A stretch of DNA of 57,178 bases from Pseudomonadota bacterium (GTDB lineage Bacteria; Pseudomonadota; Gammaproteobacteria; Burkholderiales; Burkholderiaceae_C). Below are positions 31,919 through 42,457 of the stretch, piece by piece. The stretch is taken from the NCBI GenBank assembly GCA_021841865.1, contig JAKCDM010000008.1, positions 1 through 57,178 on the forward strand, written 5' to 3'. Both the position numbers and the translations under genes were made by a program. The stretch's first letter is position 1, and the number at the start of each line of letters is the position of its first letter. The notes below the pieces were generated by a model. It had not been told where the DNA came from and did not search any database. It saw nothing but the letters and a program-made list of their open reading frames with translations.

Positions 31919-32389
31919 TCAGAGCTCGGCCTTGAGCTGCTGGAGCAGCTCGGCGTGGGCCTGGGCGTTGACTTCACGGCGCAGGATGGACTCGGCGCCC
32001 TTGACCGCAAGCTGCGCGACCTGGTCGCGCAGCGCTTCGCGGGCCTTGACCACCTGCTGCTCGGCCTCGGAGCGCGCCTGGGCGACGATGCCCTCGGCGG
32101 TTTCCTCGGCCTTGCGGCGGGCTTCCTCGATGATCGCCAGCGCGCGGCGCTCGGCGTCCTGCAGGCGCTGCGCGCTTGCCTCGTGCGAGCGGGCGAGCTC
32201 GCGCTCGACCTCCTGGTTCGCCGAGGCCAGTTCGGCCTTGGCGCGATCCGCCGCGGCCAGGCCGTCGGCGATCTTCTTTGCGCGCTCGTCGAGGGCCCTG
32301 GTGATCGGTGGCCACACGAACTTTGCCGTGAATGCCGCCAGCAGCAGGAACACGATGAGCTGCGCAATCAGTGTTGCGTCCAGATGCAT
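31919..32389 (-). CDS. atpF: ATP synthase F0 b subunit
   Basis: The b subunit forms the peripheral stalk. The 156-aa protein has one N-terminal membrane helix (about residues 6-26) followed by a long charged amphipathic helix rich in Ala, Glu and Arg. It starts [17 protein letters not shown], typical of the proteobacterial b subunit, and only one b gene is present. Confidence 0.96.
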   Translation of the reverse strand: MHLDATLIAQLIVFLLLAAFTAKFVWPPITRALDERAKKIADGLAAADRAKAELASANQEVERELARSHEASAQRLQDAERRALAIIEEARRKAEETAEGIVAQARSEAEQQVVKAREALRDQVAQLAVKGAESILRREVNAQAHAELLQQLKAEL

Positions 32390-32452
32390 GGCGCTAACCC
32401 TTGCGTAGTTTCAGAGATGGGTGGTGTGCAAGCCTCTGCGAGGCCCGCCCGA

Positions 32453-32791
<339 letters not shown>

Positions 32792-33652
32792 TCAATGGTG
32801 ATCGTGAGCCTGGCCGATGTAGACCAGCGTGAGCATCATGAAGATGAAGCCCTGCAGCACGATGATCAGCATGCTGAAGATCGACCAGGCCAGGCCGGCC
32901 GCGACGTTGCCCACGAACAGCGCCCAGCCCGACAGGCTGCTCAGCCCCGCCGCGCCCATCAGGGCGATGATCATGAACAGGATTTCCTCGGCGTACAGGT
33001 TGCCGAAAAGTCGCATGCCGTGCGAAAGGGTCTTCGCCAGGTACTCGAGCAGTTGCATCGCGAAGTTCAGCGGCCACAGCAGCGGGTGGTTGCCGAACGG
33101 CGCCGTGAACAGCTCGTGCAGCCAGCCGCCCAGGCCCTTGACGCGAATTCCGTAGTACAGGCTGAGCAGCAGCACCGTGATCGACATGCCCAGCGCCACC
33201 GACAGGTCGGCGGTGGCGACCACGCGCAGGTAGGCGTGCTGCGGATCGTGCCCGGTGGCGGCAGCCGCGCCTTCCCAAAGGCGCGGCAGCAGGTCCACCG
33301 GCAGCAGGTCCATGGCGTTCATCATGACGATCCAGATGAAGGCGATGAACGCCAGAGGAGTGACGAACTCGCGGGACTTGGCGTTGCGCACGATTCCGCG
33401 CGCCTGCTCGTCGACGAACTCGGCGAGGAATTCCACTGCCGCCTGCAGGCGCCCGGGTACCCCGCTGGTCATGCCGCGGGCGACGCGCCACAGCACGAAG
33501 CACGCCAGCGCGCCCAGCAGCACGGTCATGATCAACGAATCCAGGTCGATGACGTGGAAGTCGATCACGCCGGCGCGCGGGACGTTGGTCCACTGCGTCA
33601 GGTGGTGGATGATGTACTCGCCTGCGGTGATGGTGGGTTCTGGAGCTGCCAT
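32792..33652 (-). CDS. atpB: ATP synthase F0 a subunit
   Basis: The a subunit provides the proton half-channels next to the c ring. The 286-aa protein has about five to six membrane helices, the motif with the essential arginine (SHGMRLFGNLYAEEILFMII), and a C-terminal helix FIFMMLTLVYIGQAHDHH. The gene lies 40 bp after atpI. Confidence 0.96.
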   Translation of the reverse strand: MAAPEPTITAGEYIIHHLTQWTNVPRAGVIDFHVIDLDSLIMTVLLGALACFVLWRVARGMTSGVPGRLQAAVEFLAEFVDEQARGIVRNAKSREFVTPLAFIAFIWIVMMNAMDLLPVDLLPRLWEGAAAATGHDPQHAYLRVVATADLSVALGMSITVLLLSLYYGIRVKGLGGWLHELFTAPFGNHPLLWPLNFAMQLLEYLAKTLSHGMRLFGNLYAEEILFMIIALMGAAGLSSLSGWALFVGNVAAGLAWSIFSMLIIVLQGFIFMMLTLVYIGQAHDHH

Positions 33653-33692
33653 GGCGTAGGAGAAGTTGGAGGGCTCGCGTTTTCGCGCGGAC

Positions 33693-34169
33693 TCAGGCTT
33701 GTTTCCCGTTGCTGCGCGACTTGCCGCGCAGCAGCAGGGCGATCCAGTACACCTGCAGCGTGGCCACCAGGCCCAGCAGCAGCGCCGGCCAGCTCACGGC
33801 GGGCAGCACGCGCGGGGCCAGCACCAGCAGCAGCACGGTGAGGGCAATCTTGAGCAGTTCGCCGAACGCGAAGCCGAACAGCGCGTACGCGGGCGGCAGG
33901 CGCACCAGCCAGCGCTGCATGGCGCCGGCGAACAGCGCCGCGGGCAGCAGCACCATGCCGCCGCCCCAGGCCGCCGACAGCGCCGCCGTGGCGCCGGCGA
34001 GCAGCCAGCCGAGCACAGCGGCGACGACCGTGACACCGAGTTGCAGGCCCACGACGCGCCAGGCCGACACGCCGGGCTTGGCACGCAGCAACGCCTGCGC
34101 CTGCTCTCGGCTGAGCGGCTCGCGCGGTGCTTCCTCGTGTTCGTCCTGCCAGGTGTTCAAGGCTTGCAC
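33693..34169 (-). CDS. atpI: ATP synthase accessory protein AtpI
   Basis: AtpI is a small membrane protein encoded first in many atp operons and thought to help c-ring assembly or ion supply. The 158-aa product has a hydrophilic N-terminus of about 35 residues and four predicted helices, with GGGMVLLPAALFAGAM and FGFAFGELLKIALTVLLL typical of the family. It begins with GTG at 34169; no nearer ATG fits. Confidence 0.85.
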   Translation of the reverse strand: MQALNTWQDEHEEAPREPLSREQAQALLRAKPGVSAWRVVGLQLGVTVVAAVLGWLLAGATAALSAAWGGGMVLLPAALFAGAMQRWLVRLPPAYALFGFAFGELLKIALTVLLLVLAPRVLPAVSWPALLLGLVATLQVYWIALLLRGKSRSNGKQA

Positions 34170-34637
34170 GGTGTCGGTCGGCGTGGCGCCGGTTGGTGGC
34201 CGGCTGATCGCCGGTCGGTGGTTCGCGACAGTTCGCTCGCAGCGGGACTGTCTGGGTACTGTCCGGTCCGGCCGGGCGGATCGGGGTCTTGCGTGACGCG
34301 CGGAGTTCGAGGTGAGCCGTTGTCGCGGATGCAGGCGCTGTTGGCTGCCCCGCCGAGCGGCCGGGGCACCATCACGGTGCGCCCGCGGCGTCCGCCCTTG
34401 CTGCGCTGGCCGAGCGCCCCGGCTCGATGTTCACCCCGGCCCGGCGTTGTAACAATTCGCTCACGGCCAAACGGCGGAAGTATACGGAAACCCTTAGCGC
34501 TCTATCCAGTGTTTTCGTTGTTCGGCTTGTGGTTGCCTTGTCGGTTCGCAAGCTCGCGGGGTCGTCCGACCCGCTGGCGCCCGCGTGCGTGCACGCTCCG
34601 GGCGCGAAGGCGCTAGGCTTCGCGAAGGGGGGAAGGC
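34170..34637. other. intergenic region upstream of the atp operon
   Basis: No gene recognised in this 468-bp divergent region. It must hold the atp promoter on the minus strand and the promoter of the CopD-like gene on the plus strand. The AT-richest part, 34441-34530, contains a minus-strand TATACT (34479-34484) that could be a -10, but no convincing -35 accompanies it. Confidence 0.4.
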
Positions 34638-35084
34638 ATGAACAACTTGTTGCTTTTTGTGCACTTGATTGGTGCCATCGTCTGGCTGGGCGGAATGAGT
34701 TTCGTGCTGTTCGCGCTGCGTCCGGCTGCCATGCGCGTGCTCCAGCCGCAGTTGCGGGCGCAGCTGCTGCTGCAGGTGCTGCAGGGCTTCTTCGGGCTGG
34801 TGTGGGCAAGCATCGCGTTGCTGCTGGGCAGCGGCGCGTGGGCGCTTGTGCAGGTGGGAATGGCCCACGCGCCGCCGGCCTGGCATGCGATGCTGGGCAT
34901 CGGGCTGCTGATGATCGCCGTGTTCGCCCACATCCACTTCGCGCCCTACCGTCGCGCCCGCCACGCCGCGCGCGACGGGCAGTGGCAGGCGGTGGGAGCC
35001 GAGTTGCAGCGCATCCACCGACTGGTGCAGCTCAACTTCGCGCTGGGCTGGCTGGCCGTGGCGCTGGTCGTGCTGTGGCGCTGA
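34638..35084 (+). CDS. CopD-like membrane protein
   Basis: This 148-aa protein has four predicted helices. The N-terminus, MNNLLLFVHLIGAIVWLGGM, resembles CopD/DUF2269-type membrane proteins, with a histidine in helix 1 (His9), others near the third helix (AHIHFAPY) and one before helix 4 (RIHRLVQLNFALGWLAVAL). Such proteins may bind haem or copper; the exact role is unknown. A strong GGGGGGAAGG ribosome binding site precedes the ATG. HemJ, encoded 2.5 kb away, has similar size and topology. Confidence 0.75.
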   Translation: MNNLLLFVHLIGAIVWLGGMSFVLFALRPAAMRVLQPQLRAQLLLQVLQGFFGLVWASIALLLGSGAWALVQVGMAHAPPAWHAMLGIGLLMIAVFAHIHFAPYRRARHAARDGQWQAVGAELQRIHRLVQLNFALGWLAVALVVLWR

Positions 35085-35104
35085 GTCCGTCGCGCCACCG
35101 CCCT

Positions 35105-36103
35105 TCAGGGTGCATGCGGGCGCTCGACGATGTGGACCAGGAAGTCGGTCCGGACGTAGGGTGTCAGATCGCTGGTCGCGGTCACGCTGATCAGCTCGAT
35201 GTCCGGGACATGGGGTAGCGGAGGAACCGCCTTCACCCCGAGCATCACGATGTCCCGGCTGTCGGGCGGCTGGTCCACCGGGCCGCACTGCAGTACCCGG
35301 TCGGGAGTGAGCGCGCAGGGCATGTCGGGGCTGAACAGGATCGGTGCCAGGTGCTGGGGAAAGGGTCCGAAGCGCAAGGTCAGCCGGCGGTTCGTCGACG
35401 GGCCGTCGTTGACGAAGTGCGTGGTGGCCAGCGCGGAAGTCTCCGGGATCACGATGTCCTCCGGTTTGCCGATGCGAAAGGCGCCCTGGCCCCGCATCTC
35501 GATGGTGAACGGCGACGGGGCCAGCCCGAACCCGTCCGTGCCCTGCACGACGCCGTGGTTGTCGGTGTAGGACCAGGGCTTGACGTCGAGCTCGAAGAAG
35601 GCCCTCTGCTGCTCGCGGTCGTAGACGGGCTCCATCGGGCAGGCCAGGTAGTAGTCGTTGACCACGCAGTCGCGGCCGCTCGAGGTCCAGCCGCTGACGA
35701 CCTTCTGCCCCGGGTCGGTGCCGTTGAAATTGGCGACCAGGTACCCGCCGTCGCACCATCCGCCCGGCGGGTAGGTCGTGCAGGTCAGCACGAAATGGAT
35801 CCGGTTGCGCAGGCCGGGAACGGCGTACGTGTCCTGGGACAGCGAGCCCGGCTCGGCCTCCGGCATGGCCTGGACCTGGACGGACACGCTCTGGCCCGCC
35901 CGTGCCTCGGGCACGCCCGCCAGCAGGCCCGCGGCGCCGAGGCTCAGTGGCAGCAGGAGCGATTTGCGGGCCAGGCCGCGCGCCAGGCGCGCGCAGCATG
36001 CGGCGCGCGGCGGCGGGGGGCGGCAGGACGGATGGGGGGGCTGTGCGCGGGTACGGCGGCGATACGGGCAATACAGGCGATACTTGGGGCGATACGACCA
36101 CAT
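35105..36103 (-). CDS. unrecognised secreted protein
   Basis: I do not recognise this 332-aa protein. The N-terminus is long and basic (Tyr-Arg repeats, then a Pro/Cys-rich stretch) before a hydrophobic signal-like segment (about residues 47-68) ending EARA. The mature part (about 260 aa) is beta-rich with cysteines in VLTCTTYPPGGWCDGG, DCVVNDYYLACP, MPCALT and LQCGPV. The pattern suggests disulfides and a periplasmic or extracellular location. No other ATG, GTG or TTG precedes the signal, so the long n-region may be real. It is convergent with the CopD-like gene and transcribed away from hemB without an obvious operon. Confidence 0.65.
   Translation of the reverse strand: MWSYRPKYRLYCPYRRRTRAQPPHPSCRPPPPRAACCARLARGLARKSLLLPLSLGAAGLLAGVPEARAGQSVSVQVQAMPEAEPGSLSQDTYAVPGLRNRIHFVLTCTTYPPGGWCDGGYLVANFNGTDPGQKVVSGWTSSGRDCVVNDYYLACPMEPVYDREQQRAFFELDVKPWSYTDNHGVVQGTDGFGLAPSPFTIEMRGQGAFRIGKPEDIVIPETSALATTHFVNDGPSTNRRLTLRFGPFPQHLAPILFSPDMPCALTPDRVLQCGPVDQPPDSRDIVMLGVKAVPPLPHVPDIELISVTATSDLTPYVRTDFLVHIVERPHAP
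36058..36095. repeat. four GGCRATAC short repeats at a gene start
   Basis: GGCGATAC or GGCAATAC occurs at 36058, 36067, 36076 and 36088, at spacings of 9, 9 and 12 bp. All spacings are multiples of three and the copies encode the Tyr-Arg-containing N-terminus of the secreted protein at 35105-36103. Confidence 0.7.
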
Positions 36104-36295
36104 GGCAGTTCCTGCTCGGGTAGCGCAGCCGAGTCGCCGCCGTTGCTCGCTGGCGAGGGGCGGCGCAGCGGTCTTGTGAGAACTCCCTGCTGGGCTTCAG
36201 TTTAGGAGCCCCGCCCTCCGTTTTCACGCACGCCCCCAGCGCTTCTGGGTGAATCGCGCGCCCCGCGCGCCGTCACCGTGCACGCCCGGGTCTGC

Positions 36296-37408
<1,113 letters not shown>

Positions 37409-37410
37409 TC

Positions 37411-37511
37411 AGGTGGCCGCCGCGAGGCGCCCCCTCCCGCTTTTCCTCCCTGAGCGGGAGCCTTGGCTCGATGCCAGGCTGTTCACCCCGGCACATGCCG
37501 GGGATTTTTTT
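37411..37511 (+). ncRNA. candidate small RNA with anti-Shine-Dalgarno loop
   Basis: About 100 nt of intergenic sequence folds into three consecutive hairpins. The first is CTCCCGC/GCGGGAG (37434-37440 with 37454-37460), with a 13-nt loop containing CCTCCC (37445-37450), complementary to a Shine-Dalgarno sequence. The second is CCTTGGC/GCCAGG (37461-37478). The third is the terminator CCCCGGC-ACAT-GCCGGGG with seven T. A sigma-E-like promoter precedes it and no plus-strand coding sequence lies upstream. C-rich loops that mask ribosome binding sites are known from stress-induced sRNAs in other bacteria. The alternative is a leader attenuator for hemJ, which starts 119 bp further on. Confidence 0.55.
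37486..37511 (+). terminator. strong Rho-independent terminator upstream of hemJ
   Basis: A perfect 7-bp GC stem (37486-37492 with 37497-37503), a 4-nt loop and A followed by seven T on the plus strand. No plus-strand gene ends nearby, so it must end a non-coding transcript or act as an attenuator. Confidence 0.85.
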
Positions 37512-37629
37512 GCCCGTCGAGCGCACCGCCGCGTGGACAGGGAAGCCGACGCGCCGGTTGGCAGGCACAATGCGGGGTTGCCGCGCCGGGTGGGTGCGGG
37601 AGCGAGCTTTTTCTTCAAAGGCGCAAGCG

Positions 37630-38070
37630 ATGTATCCGTGGATCAAGGCCCTGCACGTGATTTTTGTCGTGTCCTGGTTCGCCGGGTTGTTCTATCTGCC
37701 GCGCATCTACGTCAACCTGGCCATGGTGGGCGATGCGCCCGAGTCGCGCGCCGAGCGCGAGCGACTGCTGCTGATGGCGCGCAAGCTGCTGCGCTTCATG
37801 ACCATCCTGATGGTGCCGGCGCTGGGCTTCGGCCTCGTGCTGTGGCTGGGCTACGGTGTCGGCCTGCACGGTCCCGGCAACGGCTGGATGCACGTGAAGC
37901 TGACCTTCGTGCTGGTGCTGCTGGGCTTCGACCACGCCTGCCGCCGCCTGTTGCGCGGCTTCGAGCGGGGGCGCAATCGCCACAGCCATCGCTGGTACCG
38001 CTGGTTCAATGAAATTCCCACCGTGGCGCTGTTCGTGATCGTGCCGATGGTGGTGGTCAAGCCCTTCTGA
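37630..38070 (+). CDS. hemJ: HemJ-type protoporphyrinogen IX oxidase
   Basis: HemJ oxidises protoporphyrinogen IX to protoporphyrin IX in bacteria lacking HemG or HemY. The 146-aa membrane protein has four helices, the N-terminal signature WIKALHVIFVVSWFAGLFYLPR with the conserved His9, and a central lysine in MHVKLTFVLVLLGFDH. The UPF0093/HemJ family is close to CopD proteins, but this N-terminus and the adjacent hemB favour HemJ. The ATG at 37630 starts directly at helix 1. Confidence 0.9.
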   Translation: MYPWIKALHVIFVVSWFAGLFYLPRIYVNLAMVGDAPESRAERERLLLMARKLLRFMTILMVPALGFGLVLWLGYGVGLHGPGNGWMHVKLTFVLVLLGFDHACRRLLRGFERGRNRHSHRWYRWFNEIPTVALFVIVPMVVVKPF

Positions 38071-38124
38071 TCCCGAAGCCCCCCTGTCGTCGCGCCGACG
38101 CAAGCCCGGCGCGCGTATTCGTCG

Positions 38125-38451
38125 ATGAGCCATTACCAATACCACGTGTTCTTCTGCCTGAACCAGCGCGAGGGCCCTCGCCCGTGCTGTGCCGCGCAGG
38201 GCGCCGAGCAGGCCTTCGAGCATTGCAAGAAGGCGGTGAAGGCGGCGGGCCTGGCCGGCCCCGGCAAGGTGCGCGTGAACCGCGCCGGCTGCATGGAGCG
38301 CTGCGAGCAGGGCCCCGTGTGCGTCGTGTACCCGCAAGGCGTGTGGTACACCTACGTCGACCAGCAGGACATCGACGAAATCGTCGAGCGCCACCTCAAG
38401 CACGGCGAGATCGTCGAACGCCTGCTGGTTCCGCCGGAGACGGTGGCGTGA
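38125..38451 (+). CDS. thioredoxin-like [2Fe-2S] ferredoxin
   Basis: This 108-aa protein has a thioredoxin-like [2Fe-2S] ferredoxin pattern. Candidate ligands are Cys11 in VFFCLNQREG, Cys21 or Cys22, Cys56 and Cys60 in GCMERCEQGP; Cys66 is an extra. These cytoplasmic Shethna-type ferredoxins have roles in respiration-linked or nitrogen-related redox reactions. Its TGA overlaps the GTG start of the next gene, so the two are translationally coupled. Confidence 0.9.
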   Translation: MSHYQYHVFFCLNQREGPRPCCAAQGAEQAFEHCKKAVKAAGLAGPGKVRVNRAGCMERCEQGPVCVVYPQGVWYTYVDQQDIDEIVERHLKHGEIVERLLVPPETVA

Positions 38452-39122
38452 ATCGTGGCACGCGCCGCGAGTGCATCCAGGGCCCCGCAGGCGCGCTGGA
38501 GGCGGCTGTCGACCTGCCCGCGCAGGCGCCCCGGGGGCTGGCCGTGATCGGCCACCCCCATCCGCTGCAGGGCGGAACGCTGGACAACAAGGTCGCGCAG
38601 ACCCTTGCGCGTGCCTTCGTGCAGATGGGCTTCGCAGCGGTCCGGCCGAATTTCCGCGGGGTGGGGGCCAGCGAGGGCTCCTTTGCGCACGGAGCGGGCG
38701 AGACCGACGACCTGCAGGCCGCGCTGGTGCATTACCGGGGCGAGCTCGGCCTGCACGACCCGATGCCGCTGGCGCTGGCTGGCTTTTCCTTCGGGGGCTA
38801 CGTCGCCGCCAACCTGTGCGCGCGCCTGCACGCGCAAGGGCAGGCGGTGCAGCATCTGTGCCTGGTGGGCCCGGCGGTGGCCAGTTTCGACGTGCCCCGG
38901 CTGCGCCAGCCGGACGGCAGCACCCTGGCTCGTCGCATGCTGGTCGTGCATGGCGAGAACGACGACGTGGTGCCGCTGAGCGCGGTGATGGACTGGGCGC
39001 GGCCGCAGTCCCAGCCGGTACTGGTGGTTCCCGGGGCCGGACATTTTTTTCACGGCCTGCTGACGCCGTTGAAGGAGTGGGTTCGCGCGTGGCACGGTGC
39101 CGTGCCCGGCGCGGAAACCTGA
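38448..39122 (+). CDS. alpha/beta-hydrolase
   Basis: This 224-aa cytoplasmic serine hydrolase starts with GTG overlapping the ferredoxin stop (GTGA). The nucleophile elbow is GFSFGGYVA, the acid is in VVHGENDDVVP and the histidine is in VPGAGHFFHG. The N-terminal HPHPLQGGTLDNKVAQTLA wording is typical of the alpha/beta hydrolases found in betaproteobacteria near a ferredoxin and a carboxypeptidase. The substrate is unknown. Confidence 0.9.
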   Translation: MNRGTRRECIQGPAGALEAAVDLPAQAPRGLAVIGHPHPLQGGTLDNKVAQTLARAFVQMGFAAVRPNFRGVGASEGSFAHGAGETDDLQAALVHYRGELGLHDPMPLALAGFSFGGYVAANLCARLHAQGQAVQHLCLVGPAVASFDVPRLRQPDGSTLARRMLVVHGENDDVVPLSAVMDWARPQSQPVLVVPGAGHFFHGLLTPLKEWVRAWHGAVPGAET

Positions 39123-39242
39123 GGAAACAACAAGCACGCCGCCCGCTGCTATGGTGCGCAAGGTCTCACGCACTCAGCCGCGGGTGCTTCCGGATTTGCC
39201 GGCGGGTCGCCGCCGGGTTTTTCGCATCGGGTGATTCACACA

Positions 39243-40508
39243 ATGTCCCTGTCCCATTCTTTCGTTCCGAGCCGCCTGACCATGGCCGCGCTCGTTGTCT
39301 GCCTTGCCTCGCCGATCTGGTCGTCCGCGCAGGCCGCGCCGGCGCAGCTGGCCGCGCCGGCGGCGGTGGCGAGCGCGCCGGCCGCAGCCGGCAACCTTCC
39401 CGACGGGCCCACCGCGGCGCTGCTGCAGACCGTGACCCCGCCCAACCTCGACGCGCGCAGCTGGGTGGTGCTCGACCTGACCAGCAACCAGGTGCTCGCG
39501 CAGCACGACTCCCACCAGCAGGAGGCGCCGGCGTCGCTGACCAAGCTGATGACGGCCTATCTGACCTTCAAGGCCATCCACGACGGGGTCATCAAGCGCG
39601 ACCAGATGGTGCACGAGAGCACGAAGGCCTGGCGCACGGGCGGTTCGCGAATGTTCATCGATCCGCGGGTTCCGGTGTCGGTCGACGACCTGCTGATGGG
39701 CATGATCGTGCAGTCGGGCAACGACGCGGCGATGACCCTGGCGCAGACGGTGGCCGGGTCGGAGGCGACCTTCGTGTCGATGATGAACCGGCAGGCCCAG
39801 CAGTGGGGGCTCGCCGATACCCATTTCATGGACCCGACGGGCCTTCCCGACCCGGGGCACCACAGCAGCGCGCATGATCTGGCCGTGATCGCCACGCACA
39901 TCATCCGTGATTTCCCGCAGGACTTCGCGCGCTACTTCAAGGTCAAGGAGTTCACGTACAACCACATCACCCAGCCGAACCGGGTGAGTCTGCTGTTCAC
40001 GGATCCCACCGTCGACGGCATGAAGACCGGGTATACCGAGCAGGCCGGCTATTGCATGATCACGACGGCGCTGCGCAATACGCCGACCGGCCCGCGGCGC
40101 GTGCTGACCGTGGTCATGGGCACGCCCACCGAGCATGCCCGTGTCGCCGAGAGCGCGGTGCTGCTCAATTGGGCCTACCAGAATTTCGACGACGTGCACC
40201 TGCTGCAGGCGGGCAAGCCGCTGCTGCAGGCGCCGGTGTGGAAGGGCGCGGCGTCGACGGTGGCGATCGGCAGCGAGCAGGGGGTCACGGTGACCGTGCC
40301 TCGCGGCGATGCCAAGCGAATCCAGACCACGGTGCAGCGCAATGACCCACTGGTGGCTCCGCTGAGCGCGGGCCAGCAGGTGGGCACGTTGAAGGTCACG
40401 CTGGCGGACAAGCCGCTGGCGACCCTGCCGCTGGTGGCCTTGCAGCCGGTGCGCCAGGCGGGCTTTTTCAAGCGCATGTGGGACGCGCTGCGCCTGGCCA
40501 TCAAGTAG
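39243..40508 (+). CDS. dacC: D-alanyl-D-alanine carboxypeptidase (PBP5/6 type)
   Basis: This penicillin-binding protein trims the terminal D-Ala from peptidoglycan pentapeptides. The 421-aa precursor has a signal peptide (to about residue 32), the SxxK motif Ser98-Leu-Thr-Lys101, SGN at 158-160, KTG at 261-263 and a C-terminal domain ending in an amphipathic membrane anchor (FFKRMWDALRLAIK). The ATG at 39243 was preferred to a GTG at 39231. It may be DacA or DacC; the paralogue cannot be told from sequence alone. Confidence 0.93.
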   Translation: MSLSHSFVPSRLTMAALVVCLASPIWSSAQAAPAQLAAPAAVASAPAAAGNLPDGPTAALLQTVTPPNLDARSWVVLDLTSNQVLAQHDSHQQEAPASLTKLMTAYLTFKAIHDGVIKRDQMVHESTKAWRTGGSRMFIDPRVPVSVDDLLMGMIVQSGNDAAMTLAQTVAGSEATFVSMMNRQAQQWGLADTHFMDPTGLPDPGHHSSAHDLAVIATHIIRDFPQDFARYFKVKEFTYNHITQPNRVSLLFTDPTVDGMKTGYTEQAGYCMITTALRNTPTGPRRVLTVVMGTPTEHARVAESAVLLNWAYQNFDDVHLLQAGKPLLQAPVWKGAASTVAIGSEQGVTVTVPRGDAKRIQTTVQRNDPLVAPLSAGQQVGTLKVTLADKPLATLPLVALQPVRQAGFFKRMWDALRLAIK

Positions 40509-40516
40509 GCGACGCT

Positions 40517-40536
40517 GCCCGGGCCGCGGCCCGGGC
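40517..40536. terminator. 20-bp perfect palindrome between convergent genes
   Basis: GCCCGGGCCGCGGCCCGGGC is a perfect inverted repeat 8 bp after the carboxypeptidase stop and 39 bp from the miaB stop. It can fold in both transcripts; there is no T-run, so terminator strength is uncertain. Confidence 0.45.
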
Positions 40537-40550
40537 GCCTGGCGCCGCAG

Positions 40551-40580
40551 CGGCGTCAGGCGGCGTCAGGCGGCGTCAGG
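40551..40580. repeat. three perfect 10-bp tandem repeats at the miaB stop
   Basis: CGGCGTCAGG occurs three times head to tail. Each copy contains a minus-strand TGA; because 10 is not a multiple of three, the three copies place a stop in each minus-strand reading frame. The copy at 40571-40580 supplies the actual miaB stop. Confidence 0.85.
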
Positions 40581-41907
40581 CCGTCTCGAGCGTGACGACT
40601 TCGCCACGCAGCGAATGCGGGTAGGCCACGGCGATTCGCAGGTCGATCATGCGACCGACCAGTCGGGCGGGCCCGGCGAAATGCACCATGCGGTTGTTCT
40701 CGGTACGCCCCTGCAGTTCCTCGGGGTTGCGCCGGCTGGGTCCCTCGACCAGCACGCGCTGCGTGCTGCCGACCATGGACTCGGAGATCTCGCGCGCGAA
40801 GCCCTCCAGGCGCGCCTGCAGGCGCTGCAGGCGCTGCAGCTTGACCTCCTGCGGCGTGTCGTCGGGCAGCGCTGCCGCCGGCGTGCCGGGGCGGGCGCTG
40901 AACACGAAGCTGAAGCTGGCGTCGAAACGCACGTCGTCGAGCAGGGTCATCAGCTGCTCGAAGTCCTGCTCGGTCTCGCCTGGGAAGCCCACGATGAAGT
41001 CGGAGCCGATGCTGATTCCCGGGCGCGCCGCGCGCAGCTTGCGCACGATGGACTTGAACTGCAGCGCGGTGTAGCCGCGCTTCATCGCCGCGAGCACGCG
41101 GTCGGAGCCATGCTGCACCGGCAGGTGCACATGCGCGACGAGCTGGGGAATCCGCGCATGAGCATCGATCAGGCGCTGCGTGAACTCGTTCGGATGGCTC
41201 GTCGTGTAGCGAATGCGCTCGATGCCCGGGATCTCGGCAACGCATTCGAGCAGCAGCGCGAAGTCACCCGGCTGGCCGTCGACGTCGGCGCGCCAGGCAT
41301 TGACGTTCTGCCCCAGCAGCGTGACCTCGCGCACGCCCTGCGCGGCCAGCTCGGCGACCTCGGTGAGCACGTCCTCCAGCGGGCGCGAGACCTCCTCGCC
41401 GCGCGTGTAGGGCACGACGCAGTAGCTGCAATACTTGCTGCAGCCTTCCATGATCGACACGAACGCGGTCGGCCCTTCGGCGCGCGCGGCAGGCAGATGG
41501 TCGAACTTCTCGATCTCGGGAAAGCTCACGTCCACCTGCGCGCGGCCGCTGCGTTCGCGCGCGGCCAGCAGTTCGGGCAGGCGATGCAGGGTCTGCGGGC
41601 CGAACACCAGGTCGACGAAGGGCACGCGTTCGACGATCGCGGCACCTTCCTGGCTGGCCACGCAACCGGCGACGCCGATTCGCATCCCGGGCCGCTCGGC
41701 CTTCAGCAGGCGTAGACGCCCGAGGTCGCTGAACACCTTTTCCTGGGCCTTTTCGCGAATCGAACAGGTATTGAGCAGCACCAGGTCCGCCTCTTCCGGC
41801 GTCGCGGCGGGTTCGTATCCCTGCGCTGCCCCGAGAACATCGGCCATCTTGGCCGAGTCGTACTCGTTCATCTGGCAGCCGAACGTCTTGATGTAGAGCT
41901 TTTTCAT
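40576..41907 (-). CDS. miaB: tRNA-2-methylthio-N6-dimethylallyladenosine synthase MiaB
   Basis: MiaB is a radical-SAM enzyme adding the methylthio group at A37 of tRNAs. The 443-aa protein has the N-terminal UPF0004 domain with three cluster cysteines ([22 protein letters not shown]), the radical-SAM motif [10 protein letters not shown] and a C-terminal TRAM domain ([20 protein letters not shown]). The ATG at 41907 ([11 protein letters not shown]) is the family start. It is convergent with the carboxypeptidase gene. Confidence 0.97.
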   Translation of the reverse strand: MKKLYIKTFGCQMNEYDSAKMADVLGAAQGYEPAATPEEADLVLLNTCSIREKAQEKVFSDLGRLRLLKAERPGMRIGVAGCVASQEGAAIVERVPFVDLVFGPQTLHRLPELLAARERSGRAQVDVSFPEIEKFDHLPAARAEGPTAFVSIMEGCSKYCSYCVVPYTRGEEVSRPLEDVLTEVAELAAQGVREVTLLGQNVNAWRADVDGQPGDFALLLECVAEIPGIERIRYTTSHPNEFTQRLIDAHARIPQLVAHVHLPVQHGSDRVLAAMKRGYTALQFKSIVRKLRAARPGISIGSDFIVGFPGETEQDFEQLMTLLDDVRFDASFSFVFSARPGTPAAALPDDTPQEVKLQRLQRLQARLEGFAREISESMVGSTQRVLVEGPSRRNPEELQGRTENNRMVHFAGPARLVGRMIDLRIAVAYPHSLRGEVVTLETA

Positions 41908-42014
41908 GATGGAAGGCAGCGTGCCCCGGAAGTCGTGCTTCGGCTGGACGGGCCAGCTTCCCGCGCCGGGTTGCCGGGGTCGCTGAAACCGGGTCGCCGG
42001 GCCCGGCTCAGTAC

Positions 42015-42383
42015 TCAGTATTGCTGGAACAGGCAACGGTTGGGCGCCGCAGGGACCTTCGGGAGCACCTGGCCGGGTGCGAGCATCCACACCTGGAACA
42101 CGTTGCCCATGGAGTCGCGGGCGAACACCGCCGGCCCGTGCAGCCCGGCCAGTTGCCCGCGCAGCACCAGGTGCTGCTGCGGGTCGTGCACGCGCAGCCC
42201 GGGGCCCAGCGGATAGCTCACGCAGTTGATCTGCAGGCCGGGGCCCGCGCTGAATCGCGCATAGCCCATTTCGCTGCCCATCGGATACACGTGCTCGGGC
42301 ACCGGGTCCGGAGCGACCTGGGCCTGTGTCGGCCGGGCTTGCGTCGCGAAGACCCCCGCGAGCAGCGCGCACGCGAGCGGCAT
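42015..42383 (-). CDS. small exported protein, unknown
   Basis: I do not recognise this 122-aa protein. It has a signal peptide ([21 protein letters not shown]) and a short mature domain with two cysteines (INCVSYPLG and PNRCLFQQY) that may form a disulfide. An upstream in-frame ATG at 42470 would overlap rmlC by 13 bp and add 29 residues before the hydrophobic stretch; the shorter form gives a normal signal. It lies between rmlC and miaB on the same strand. Confidence 0.6.
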   Translation of the reverse strand: MPLACALLAGVFATQARPTQAQVAPDPVPEHVYPMGSEMGYARFSAGPGLQINCVSYPLGPGLRVHDPQQHLVLRGQLAGLHGPAVFARDSMGNVFQVWMLAPGQVLPKVPAAPNRCLFQQY

Positions 42384-42457
42384 ACGGAGCAGGCGGGTCG
42401 GGGCGGGCACGCGCACGGGCAGGTTCCTGGCGGCAAGGACTTGGCTGAGGATTGTAG

